Shown here piece after piece: positions 28,501 to 39,696 of a stretch of 64,000 bases of DNA; position 1 is the stretch's first letter; every line of letters begins with the position of its first letter. The position numbers and the translations under genes were made by a program. This DNA is from Aspidapion aeneum (Eukaryota > Arthropoda > Insecta > Coleoptera > Brentidae): positions 48,689,134 to 48,753,133 of the forward strand of contig OY755044.1 of NCBI GenBank assembly GCA_963576565.1, written 5' to 3'. The notes under the pieces were generated by a model. The model was not told the origin of the DNA. It was given only the letters and a program-made list of their open reading frames with translations, and searched no databases.

Positions 28501-31500
28501 TAAAAAAATCAAAATGTCCTATCCAAAATCACGGATTTTCTTATTTACTAACCGATTTGTCTCAAACTTGAAATATAACATTGCTTAAGGTCATATAACA
28601 CAAATGTTTACTCAAACTTAAAAAAATCAAAATGGCCAATCCAAAATGGCGGATTTTCTTATTTACCAACCGATTTGTCTCAAACTTGAAATATAACATT
28701 GCTGAAGGTCATTTAACACAAAGTCTTACTCAAACTTACAAAAATCAAAATGGCCGATCCAACCGATTTGTCTCAAACTTGAAATATAACATTGCTTAAG
28801 GTTATTTAACACAAATTCTTACTCAAAGTTACAAAAATCAAAATGGCCGATCGAAAATTGCGAATTTGCTTATTTACCAACCGATTTGTTTCAAACTTGA
28901 AATATAACATTGCTTAATGTGATTTAACACAAATTCTTACTTAACCTAAAAAAATCAAAATGTCCTATCCAAAATCACGGATTTTCTTATTTACTAACCG
29001 ATTTGTCTCAAACTTGAAATATAACATTGCTTAAGGTCATATAACACAAATGTTTACTCAAACTTAAAAAAATCAAAATGGCCAATCCAAAATGGCGGAT
29101 TTTCTTATTTACCAACCGATTTGTCTCAAACTTGAAATATAACATTGCTTAAGGTCATTTAACACAAAGTCTTACTCAAACTTACAAAAATCAAAATGGC
29201 CGATCCAACCGATTTGTCTCAAACTTGAAATATAACATTGCTTAAGGTTATTTAACACAAATTCTTACTCATACTTACAAAAATCAAAATGGCCGATCCA
29301 AAATGGCGAATTTGCTTATTTACCAACCGATTTGTCTTAAACTTAAAATATAACATTGCTTGAGGTCATATAACACAAATGTTTACTCAAACTTAAAAAA
29401 TTCAAAATGGCCGATCCAAAATGGCGGATTTTCTTATTTACCAACCGATTTGTCTCAAAACTTGAAATATAACATTGCTTAAGGTCATATAACACAAATG
29501 TTAACTCAAACTTTAAAAAATCAAAATAGCCAATCCAAAATGGCGGATTTCCTTATTTACCAACCGATTTGTCTCAAACTTGAAATATAACATTGCTTAA
29601 GGTCATATAACACAAAGTCTTACTCAAACTTACAAAAATTAAAATGGCCGATCCAAAATGGCGCATTTTCTTATTTACCAACCGATTTGTTTCAAACTTG
29701 AAATATAACATTGCTTGAGGTCATTTAACACAAATGTTTACACAAACTTAAAAAAATCAAAATGGCCGATCCAAAATAGCGGATTCTCTTATTTACCAAC
29801 CGATTTGTGTCAAACTTGAAATATAACATTGCTTAAGGTCATTTAACACAAATTATTAAACAAACTTAAAAAAATCAAAATGGCCTATCCAAAATCACGG
29901 ATTTTCTTATTTACTAACACAAAGTCTTAGTCAAACTTAAAAAAATCAAAATGGCCAATCGAAAATGGCGGATTTTCTTATTTACCAACCGATTTGTCTC
30001 AAACTTGAAATATAACATTGCTTAAGGTCATATAACACAAATGTTTACTCAAACTTAAAAAAATCAAAATCGCCAATCCAAAATGGCGGATTTTCTTATT
30101 TACCAACTGATTTGTCTCAAAATTAAAATATAACATTGCTTAAGGTCATATAACACAAATGTTTACTCAAACTTAAAAAAATCAAAATGGCCGATCCAAC
30201 CGATTTGTCTCAAACTTGAAATATAACATTGCTTAAGGTTATTTAACACAAATTCTTACTCAAACTTACAAAAATCAAAATGGCCGATCCAACCGATTTG
30301 TCTCAAACTTGAAATATAACATTGCTTAAGGTTATTTAACACAAATTCTTACTCAAACTTACAAAAATCAAAATGGCCGATCCAAAATGGCGAATTTGCT
30401 TATTTACCAACCGATTTGTCTTAAACTTAAAATATAACATTGCTTGAGGTCATATAGCACAAATGTTTACTCAAAAAAATCAAAATATCCGATCCAAAAT
30501 GGCGGATTTTCTTATTTACCAACCCATTTGTCTCAAACTTGATATATACCATTGCTTGAGGTCATTTAACACAAAGTCTTACTCAAAGTTACAAAAATCA
30601 AAATAGCCGATCCAAAAATTGCGAATTTGCTTATTTACCAACCGATTTGTCTCAAACTTGAAATATAACATTGCTTAATGTCATTTAACACAAATTCTAA
30701 CTTAAACCTAAAAAAATCAAAATGTCCTATCCAAAATCGCGGATTTTCTTATTTACTAACCGATTTGTCTCAAACTTGAAATATAACATTGCTTAAGGTC
30801 ATTTAACACAAAGTCTTACTCAAACTTACAAAAATCAAAATGGCCGATCCAACCGATTTGTCTCAAACTTGAAATATAACATTGCTTAAGGTTCTTTAAC
30901 ACAAATTCTTACTCAAACTTACAAAAATCAAAATGGCCGATCCAAAATGGCGAATTTGCTTATTTACCAACCGATTTGTCTTATACTTAAAATATAACAT
31001 TGCTTGAGGTCATATAGCACAAATGTTTACTCAAAAAAATCAAAATATCCGATCCAAAATGGCGGATTTTCTTATTTACCAACCGATTTGTCTCAAACTT
31101 GAAATATAACATTGCTTAAGGTCAGGTAACACAAAGTCTTACTCAAACTTACAAAAATCGAAATGGCCGATCCAAATGGTGGATTTTCTTATTTACCAAC
31201 CGATTTGTCTCAAACTTGAAATATAACATTGCTTAAGTTTATTTAACACAAATTCTTACTCAAACTTACAAAAATCAAAATGGCCGATCCAACCGATTTG
31301 TCTCAAACTTAAAATATAACATTGCTTGAGGTCATATAACACAAATGTTTACTCAAACTTAAAAAAATCAAAATATCCGATCCAAAATGGCGGATTTTCT
31401 TATTTACCAACCGATTTGTCTTAAACTTGAAATATAACATTGCTTAAGGTCATATAACACAAATGTTTACTCAAACTTAAAAAAATCAAAATGGCTAATC

Positions 31501-32744
31501 CAAAATGGCGGATTTTCTTATTTACCAACTGATTTGTCTCAAAATTGAAATATAACATTGCTTAAGGTCATATAACACAAATGTTTACACAAACTTAAAA
31601 AAATCAAAATATCCGATCTAAAATGGCGGATATTCTTTTTTAACAACCGATTTGTCTCAAACTGAAATATAACATTGCTTAAGTCATTTAACACAAATGT
31701 TTACTCAAACTTAAAAAAATCAAAATGGCCGATCCAAAATGGCGGATTTTCTTATTTACCAACCGATTTGTCTCAAACTTGAAATATGACATTGCTTAAG
31801 GTCATATAACACAAATGTTTACTCAAACTTAAAAAAATCAAATTGGCCGATCCAAAATGGCGGATTTTCTTATTTACCAACCGATTTGTCTCAAAACTTG
31901 AAATATAACATTGCTTAAGGTCATTTAACACAAATTCTTACTCAAACTTAAAAAAATCAAAATGGCCGATCTAAAATGGCGGATTTTCTTATTTACTAAC
32001 CGATTTGTCTCAAACTTGAAATATAACATTGCTTAAGGTCATATAACACAAATGTTAACTCAAACTTTAAAAAATCAAAATAGCCAATCCAAAATGGCGG
32101 ATTTCCTTATTTACCAACCGATTTGTCTCAAACTTGAAATATAACATTGCTTAAGGTCATATAACACAAAGTCTTACTCAAACTTACAAAAATTAAAATG
32201 GCCGATCCAAAATGGCGCATTTTCTTATTTACCAACCGATTTGTCTCAAACTTGAAATATAACATTGCTTGAGGTCATTTAACACAAATGTTTACACAAA
32301 CTTAAAAAAATCAAAATGGCCGATCCAAAATGGCGGATTTTCTTATTTACCAACCGATTTCTCTCAAACTTGAAATATAAATTGCTTAAGGTCTTTAACA
32401 CAAAGTCTTACTCAAAGTTACTAAAATCAAAATGGCCGATCCAAAATGGCGGATTTTCTTATTTACCAACTGATTTGTCTCAAACTTAAAATAAAAGAAT
32501 GCTTAAGGTCATTTAACACAAATGTTTACTCAAACTTAAAAAAATCAAAATGGCCGATCCAAAATTGCGAATTTTCTTATTTACCAACCGATTTGTCTCA
32601 AACTTGAAATATAACATTGCTTAGGTCATTTAACACAAATTCTTACTCAAACTTAAAAAAATCAAAATGGCCGATCCAAAATGGCGGATTTTCTTATTTA
32701 CCAACCGATTTGTCTCAAACTTAAAATATAAGATTGCTTAAGGT
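25501..32744 (+). repeat. 118-bp satellite array, second forward block
   Basis: Forward monomers resume at 25501. This block is rich in deletion variants: units missing about 26 bp so that GATCCAA joins straight to CCGATTTG, and units in which TTTACTAAC joins to ACAAAG. About 25501-29065 is the partner arm of the inverted block. The last six satellite bases (TAAGGT, 32739-32744) are duplicated on the far side of the LINE insertion. Confidence 0.97.
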
Positions 32745-34072
32745 TGAGTTGTGAACAATCACCTAACCAAGTACTTGGAAAAGTACAAAATTATCAACGA
32801 CAAGCAATACGGATTTCGAAAATATAGGTCAACTGGCGATTTACTTACATACGTCACTCACTTATGGCAAAAAGCGATTGAGTTGCGAGGTGAAACAAGA
32901 ACAAATGCCTTAGATATATCTAAAGCATTCGATAAAGTCTGGCATGAAAATCTGCTCAACAAGCTCAAAGCAACGGGATTGTCGCCGAGACTTTGCACTT
33001 GGTTTGAAAGTTACCTTAAGGATAGATCCATTTATGTTGCACTGGATGGCCGGAACTCCAACTCTTACCAAATAAATGCTGGTGTGCCACAGGGAGCAAT
33101 CCTTTCGCCAACACTTTTTCTGATTTACATAAATGACCTCATAGATAAAACAGTAAATCCACTTTATTGCTTTGCAGATGATGGCAATGTAGTCTCCTCA
33201 GTCATACCACCCACATGTCTCTCCGCACGTGAATTCCATTACCTTAGACTAACTGAAATATCACAGATAAATAACGACTTGGAGATTATAGAAGACTGGG
33301 ACAACAAAAACCTTGTACAGTTCAACGCGCAGAAAACCCAAGCAGCCCTGTTTTCAAAAAAGACCAGCACCGGTGAGCCAAACATCATGCTATCTGGAAG
33401 TGCTGTCGCATTGCAGAGCCAGTTGAACATCTTAGGAGTCACTGCAGAGACCAACATGTCTTGGCACAGTCACGTAGCAGATATAGCTAAAAGAGCGTCC
33501 CAAAAGCTTGGGGTGCTATTTCGTACAAGACATCTGTATACACCAAGCCAACTGCTGACACTCTACAAAGCCCAGATTCGACCGACTATGGAGTACTGCT
33601 CACATATATGGAGTGCGGCACCTAAACATACCTTAATGCTTTTGAACACCGTGCAAAAACGAGCTATCAAGCTGATCAATGACCCCGCACTTACCCGTAG
33701 CTTGGATAGTCTCGAACATCGAAGAACTGTGGGCGATCTATCTCTCTTCTACAGGTATTATCACGGAAAATGCTCTAAAGAGTTGGCACGTATGATCCCC
33801 CCGGGAGTAGCACCTACTAGGCGAACACGTCAAACAGACGGTAACCATCAATTTATTGTCAAAATAGAGGCACCAAGAACCTCATTATATCAGAATTCAT
33901 ATCTCTGGAGAACAGCATCGCAGCAGCATCCCTGCGACAGTTTTCCCTGCAGGATACAACCTGAACCGTTTCAAAACCAACACACACCAACATTTTCGCA
34001 CACTTGCCGCTCCTCGAGCGTGATAGGGATCTCCTTGCGAGTGCGCATACCCGTAAAAAAAATAAAAAAAAA
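32745..34072 (+). mobile_element. 5'-truncated Jockey-like LINE in satellite
   Basis: A 1.3-kb non-satellite insert interrupts the array in mid-monomer. It is flanked by TAAGGT on both sides (32739-32744 and 34073-34078), after which the satellite resumes in phase, so TAAGGT is the likely target-site duplication. The insert ends in an A-rich tail (34054-34072), as expected for target-primed reverse transcription. It encodes only the second half of a LINE ORF2. The endonuclease and the start of the reverse transcriptase are missing, the usual result of 5' truncation. It cannot move by itself. Confidence 0.9.
32751..34023 (+). pseudogene. LINE reverse transcriptase fragment
   Basis: C-terminal part of a non-LTR retrotransposon ORF2, which copies element RNA into DNA at the nicked target. 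The frame opens at 32751, but that Met is not a real start because the element is truncated just upstream. Visible RT motifs are LDISKAFDKVW (residue 54 on), GVPQGAILSPTLF (residue 111 on) and catalytic FADD (residues 141-144), then the thumb and C-terminal region. There is no endonuclease domain. Near 33890 the frame shifts: the usual Jockey-like ending (FPAGYNLNRFKTNTHQHF) lies in another frame, with its stop at 34021-34023. The original frame runs on into satellite to 34085. Family assignment rests on the motifs; Jockey versus a related clade is not settled. Confidence 0.88.
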
Positions 34073-35124
34073 TAAGGTCATATAACACAAAGTCTTACTC
34101 AAACTTACAAAAATCAAAATGGCCGATCCAAAATTGCGAATTTGCTTATTTACCAACCGATTTGTCTCAAACTTAATATATAACATCGCTTGAGGTCATA
34201 TAACACAAATGTTTACTCAAACTTAAAACAATCAAAATATCCGATCCAAAATGGCGGATTTTCTTATTTACCAACCGATTTGTCTCAAACTTGAAATATA
34301 ACATTGCTTAAGGTCATTTAACACAAATTCTTACTCAAACTGAAAAAAATCAAAAAGGTCTATCCAAAATCGCGGATTTTCTTATTCACTAACCGATTTG
34401 TCTCAAACTTGAAATATAACTTAAGGTCATATAACACAAATGTTTACACAAACTTACAAAAATCAAAATGGCCGATCCAAAATGGCGGATTTTCTTATTT
34501 ACCAACCGATTTGTCTCAAACTTGAAATATAAATTGCTTAAAGTCATTTAACACAAAGACTTGCTCAAACTTACAAAAATCAAAATGGCCGATCCAATAT
34601 TGCGAATTTGCTTATTTACCAACCGATTTGTCTCAAACTTGAAATATAACATTGCTTAAGTTCATATAACACAAAGTCTTACACAAAGTTACAAAAATCA
34701 AAATGGCCGATCCAAAATGGCGGATTTTCTTACTTATCAACCGATTTGTCTCAAACTTGAAATATAACATTGCTTAAGGTCATATAACATAAAGTCTTAC
34801 TCAAACTTACAAAAATTAAAATGGCCGATCCAAAATGGCGCATTTTCTTATTTACCAACCGATTTGCTCAAACTTGAAATATAACATTGCTTGAGGTCAT
34901 TTAACACAAATGTTTACACAAACTTAAAAAATCAAAATGGCCGATCCAAAATGGCGGATTTTCTTATTTACTAACCGATTTGTCTCAAACTTGAAATATA
35001 AATTGCTTAAGGTCATTTAACACAAAGACTTGCTCAAACTTACAAAAATCAAAATGGCCGATCCAAAATTGCGAATTTGCTTATTTACCAACCGATTTGA
35101 CTCAAACTTAAAATATAAAATTGT
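34073..35124 (+). repeat. 118-bp satellite array, terminal block
   Basis: The satellite continues after the LINE in the same orientation and phase for about nine monomers, several with small deletions. It stops within a monomer at about 35124, where AAATATAAAATTGT passes into unrelated sequence. This is the right edge of the array in this window. Confidence 0.95.
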
Positions 35125-36119
35125 GTGGCCAATTATGCGTTGGGTGACATTTTGTGGAAAACTAAAAGACGTTGTCGCCATTTTGTGACAGTGTAAATAG
35201 AACAATAACGCTGTGCCAATTTGTAACACTAAAATCAAATTTCTGAGTAATTAAACAAATATCTGGAAGGAGAACTGTATTTTCCAGCTAGGTAAAACAT
35301 TGATATGCCCGGTAACTTTTATACAGTGGAGAAGGGGGGGTTCAGAAATAAGAAAATTTTAAGCGCCGCAATGTTTTAATATCAATGTTTTACAAAGAAG
35401 ATCTTAATTAAAATACAGTTCATCCCAAACGTTGTAGCCAAACAATGAAACTTTACCTACTTCCGAGGCTTCCAGAGTCTTTGTGTAATTATGAAAAACA
35501 AAAAAAAAATTGACTCATTGACAAAATAAAATTCTAAAAGATTCCTAAATGAATCAAAATGCCACAAATATAAAGTTTTTTATAGGTAGATGCACATTTC
35601 CAACAGGTCACAGTGTACACTTCCCAAATCATTCTGTCATAGGGGAGATCTGGACCAAATATCTGCTGTCATCATTCTACGTTGGGCAGAATGAGACCGA
35701 GAGCAACCCAGTCCGAGATCTACCCCATGAGGTAAATCTGTGCCATAAAACCACTAAAAAAAATAACCTCATCTCTCTTTTGTCTCTGCAAAATTAGTTC
35801 ACTGGATTGTACAAATAACGCAAAGATTTAGTGCATCTTGTATATTATAAACTGAACGTAATACTGGTAAACATGATATAATTAGATGAAATGGGTGGAA
35901 AACAAGTCAGGGCCAAAATAGCAAGGCACTTCAATTGTATGATAAAAATTATAAATAAATAGTTATTCCGCAAAAGTGTGTTATGACGTCATACCCTACC
36001 TTACGGTTACAAGAAGTGCCAAAATTATGCTTATATATAAAAAAAATTAAGAAAATTATATCTAAAGGCTTGACCTTGGTCCTTTAATTATTGATTAATT
36101 GTTGGTGTTTTATTAAACC
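35125..36119. other. Non-coding stretch beside the satellite
   Basis: No convincing gene. Short open frames (for example 35549-35797) lack recognisable domains. It holds a perfect 15-bp inverted repeat, GTAAAACATTGATAT at 35291-35305 against ATATCAATGTTTTAC at 35379-35393, with a G-run at 35333-35339 between the arms. The rest is AT-rich with no feature I can name. Confidence 0.6.
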
Positions 36120-37260
36120 TGGAAGTGGTGTTCTCCGATATTCCTCACTGCTACTCCGGGTTCCGGTTTGCCCGCGCCTTCCCTCGTGCTTGCTTAGCAC
36201 ATCACGCTAGGGCAGCACATGGGTCTTGAATGTTGGTTCCTTGCCCCGAGCGTAAAAACCCTTTCCCAGGGTTACAACTGGCTCGAACCTCGTTCCACCA
36301 GCAAAACTGTCCCGTCGATGGAATGGACGGGCACGCTTATTCCCCGTAGAAATGGCGTAGGCCGCCTTAAATCCCTCTCAGAAGATGTGAGCGTCACTAA
36401 GATTCGCCTAAACAACGACGGCTCACAGTTATACCGTCTTTGGTATAATCTGCTACTACTGCAGTGCCAATACGTGCCAATAACCACAAAAACAATGGCG
36501 ACACCAACAGACGGCCACCAGCCTAGCCAAAATTCTTTAGGAAAGAGACAAGACACTTTGTCAAGAACACTAAAAAAAATGAAGTTGCCGGAAATCGTTT
36601 CTAGATTTGGTGGGGACAGTACACAGTACCAACCAAATTTTCCCGGTTAAATTCAAATAAGGATGCGAACCCATTTATAAAAAAAACGCTCTCGCCGAAA
36701 AAACACTAAATCCGGTTTGCGAGCCTGGAGAAAAAAACCCGCGGTTTTCAAACAAAACAAACCAATGAGGAAATACATTAATATTTCCGTACCGGTCTAC
36801 AGGGGGCAGCATCGACCAAGGGGATACCGAAAATACGTAAAACGCACATTGAGGTGTTGTCGGATCTATTTCCACGGTCGAAATTTTTATAACAAGGACA
36901 TCGAGACACCCTCCATACATAGACCGAACATTTGCCTACCGGACCCCCGCCAACATAGCAAGTAGGAGGAAAATAACCAGCCGGACTATAAGAAGCTCAG
37001 CATTGAAACCATCAACTGTAAATTCAATTACTGGAGATCAAAGCATGTAGCAAACTCAGGAATATTCGAACATTCAACCAATTCCCATATGAGTAAAGCT
37101 ATACTAAGTGTAGAATTTAGTTGTATTTTAGTTACAGTTTTATTCAAAAGCCTCCTTTGCTCTTTGTATATGTTTTCTCTAAGATTCATATAGTTTGACG
37201 CCACCTTTGTAAAACATTTTTACATTAATAAAGTTGTTTCTGAACTTGAACCTAAGAATA
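36120..37260 (+). mobile_element. Decayed LINE-like fragment
   Basis: A block clearly richer in GC than its surroundings (36120-36500), then A-rich broken reading frames, then a tail with AATAAA at 37227-37232. That order (GC-rich 5' leader, ORF1-like start, broken frames, poly(A)-type end) suggests an internally deleted or decayed LINE, or a processed transcript. No reverse transcriptase motif is present and no target duplication is convincing. The class is inference. Confidence 0.35.
36495..36965 (+). pseudogene. Possible ORF1 remnant of the LINE-like fragment
   Basis: An ATG at 36495 follows a GC-rich leader and opens a short polar, basic frame (MATPTDGHQPSQNSLGKRQ...) that stops at 36648-36650. 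A second frame, 36717-36962 with its stop at 36963-36965, is rich in Arg and Lys (RPRGYRKYVKR). Past that single TAG it stays open for about 75 more codons. No domain is recognised. It could be a frameshifted nucleic-acid-binding ORF1 or chance open frames; I cannot tell which. Confidence 0.25.
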
Positions 37261-38000
37261 CACATTGAACTACTGCTTAAACTCGGCACAAGAGTGTTCA
37301 GATGTTAAGTTTGCTCACCACTAGCTAGCCCTACACAACTCTTCAATCCGACTAACTGAGCTAGATATCAACTAATTCAACTATGATTATATATTAATTT
37401 ATATAATATAAAAATACGATTTCGTTTAGTCTTTTAGTCTTGGTTTTTACCCCTCGTTTATCTCCCATTTACAAAAGTGCCTAACTCGTAATTATTTTAT
37501 CTTCTCCTTATCAAATTAATAAAGATATCAAAGTGCTCCGGCCACTCGGTTGTTCCTGGTCGAACCATGGACCCGAAAATAAACATAAGCGAATGAAATG
37601 TTCATCTAAATGTTTTCTTCCTGTTACTGAAACCATTTGTGATGCGGCAACGCCGCCATGCCCCAGCAGAACAGCTGTTTATCTTCGTGAACGTCAAAGA
37701 AAATTACGAAATTTTACAGATAAACAAAACAATCGAAAGTTTTTATGTGATTTTTCCCGAAACCTGTGATCTCAAATTCCAATGACGATGCCCAGATAAT
37801 GCGATGTGCGCAGTGTCCACAGTAATTCGATGGAATGCCTCCTTTTTAAGGTAACTTCCTGGACATTATATAACCTCCAAACCTAGCTCTATAAAATACC
37901 CTTAATTTGTGTACAGAAAGACGAGTCGAAGAGCCTTGATTATTTACCTAAATAAACAAATATGTAACGTATGCCTTAAACGTAAAAATGACATGTTACA
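37261..38000 (-). other. Non-coding; candidate 3' LTR of the Gypsy element
   Basis: No gene is seen. Read on the minus strand, it follows the end of the Gypsy pol and a purine run (GTTGGGGGGATTA, about 38001-38012). It then starts TGTAACATGTC at 38000, the kind of TG start expected of an LTR just past a polypurine tract. A TATTTTATAG-like box lies at about 37890. I found no matching copy beyond the gag end (above 50530), so this remains a candidate with no inner end defined. Confidence 0.3.
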
Positions 38001-38127
38001 TAATCCCCCCAACTTCAAGACGATTAACCTAAAAAGGTCAATCGGAGAGGTCCGCTGCCGACTTAAGGTAGTACTTTCCCCGATGGTTCCTGAAGCTCAA
38101 ATATCCAAGGAGAAATTTTATTCCTAA

Positions 38128-39292
38128 TCACACACCAACGAATTTCGGTGCTAACTTCTTCGAGAAAAACTTCGCAGCATCTGACAACACATAATTTTTC
38201 TTCCAAACACGCTGACCCACAACAAAGTTGGGTACCCCTGTACGTAAATTATACTGAACCACGTTTTTCTCTCCCGCCACCTCTAACCTACTCTTAACAT
38301 CCGCATAGAGCTTCCGGAAACCTTCGTTCTTACTTTCAGCTGCAGATTGTACACCATTCTCTTCAGATAACAAAACTGGGTTGGAGTAATCTTTTCCTGA
38401 CAGACACATATTCCTACCCAAATTAACAAAGAAATGAGACATCCTGGTTGTCTCATGAGTTGCAGTACGAATCGCGCAGGCAAGTTTATGTATTTGTTCG
38501 TCCCACTTCTTGTGGTTGCTTTCACATAACAACATAACATGGTTTTTAACGTGCGATTCGTCCTTTCTGTTGGATTCGCTCTGGGGTGATAATACGGATT
38601 ATACTGAATTTTAACCTGATAACTCTCAGCAAAACGCTTAAACTCGTTACTTTTGTACTGAGGGCCATTATCACAAAGTATCAAACGGGGTACTCCGAAG
38701 ACCATAAATACTTGCTCCTCAAGATGCTTGACAACTGCTTGAGTAAGAGCTGTTCGCATTGGAAAAACTAAGGAAAACTTACTTAAATAGTCCGTAACGA
38801 CGAGAATCCAGCAATTACCCTTTGTCGAGCGAGGTAAAGGTCCACATAAATCCGTCGAAATAATTTCCCAAGGACGAGTTGGTTTTGGGTGAGATATCAT
38901 CTGATCAGATACGCCTTGTGTATCACCTTTATGAGCTGCACAGACGAAGCATTTCTTTACAAAAGTTGCCACGTCCTGGCGCATTTTTGGCCAATAATAT
39001 TTTTCTGCCAGTCTGTGGAAGGTTTTATACACACCCATATGTCCTGCGGTAGGAGGATCGTGAGCTTCTCCAATAATTCTACGCCTATGATCTTTGGGGT
39101 TACCTCTTTCCAATATTCGTTAGATGGTGAAAGTTGAGGGTATTCTTGTTTGACATATTTATACAACTTAATATCAGTGTATCTCCAATTCATAAATTTT
39201 AACGGTGATTCTACGACCCTCTTTACCTTTCTTTTAATACCATCGATCTTTAATTGCTGTTGAAACGTCTCTGGGCTGCGAAATTGTATCAA
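38128..39292 (-). pseudogene. Gypsy integrase
   Basis: A spacer (39292-38957) leads to the integrase frame at 39113. It has an HHCC zinc finger (H18, H25, C55, C58 of that frame) and a DD35E catalytic core: D88 (STDLCGPL), D147 (CDNGPQY) and E182 (NPTERTNR), with the canonical D147-E182 spacing. The frame shifts at about 38510 into 38535-38128, which carries the C-terminal part (HKKWDEQIHKLACAIRTATH, then VGQRVWKKNYVLSD). The catalytic triad survives, but the gene is broken into three frames. Confidence 0.85.
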
Positions 39293-39650
39293 TCATAGGT
39301 ACTGCGCGAGACAACATGTCCGAGACAACTAAATCTTTCCCTTTCCGATGGATTACTTCAAAGTCATATTGCTGCAGTTTTACAGACCAACGAGCAAGTC
39401 TTCCACTGGGCTCTTTCAAGCTATAAAGCCATTTTAAGCTAAAATGATCTGTTATGACCTTAAATGAGATCCCCTCAATATAAGGCCGGAGCTTCTCTAT
39501 CGCCCAAGCCAATGCCAAACATTCTCGCTCGGTGGTCGTGTAAACACGTTCTTGCTTAGTCAAAGATCGACTTTGTCTCCTTCAGGATAAGGCTGCGTTA
39601 AACATGCTCCTATTCCATATCCTGATGCGTCTGTTTGAATGACAAATTCT
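39234..39650 (-). pseudogene. Gypsy RNase H
   Basis: The first strand (QTDASGYGIGACLTQP) lies at about 39645-39590. After a frame change the domain continues from 39563 with TTTERECLALAWAIEKL, ITDHFSLKWL and HRKGKDLVVSDMLSR. These carry the acidic residues expected for RNase H, which removes the RNA strand during cDNA synthesis. One frameshift splits the domain and another separates it from the integrase. Confidence 0.8.
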
Positions 39651-39696
39651 TTGGTATAATCTGGACATGTAAGAATCGGTGGTCACTAAAAGTTCC

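Noticed and set aside
1..35124. CRISPR-like array of regularly spaced repeats
   Set aside because: Whole 118-bp units repeat with no unique spacers, no cas genes are nearby and the context is eukaryotic. It is satellite DNA.
1..35124. CENP-B box in the satellite
   Set aside because: No TTCGTTGG...CGGGA-type motif is present in the monomer, so a centromere role cannot be argued from that signal.
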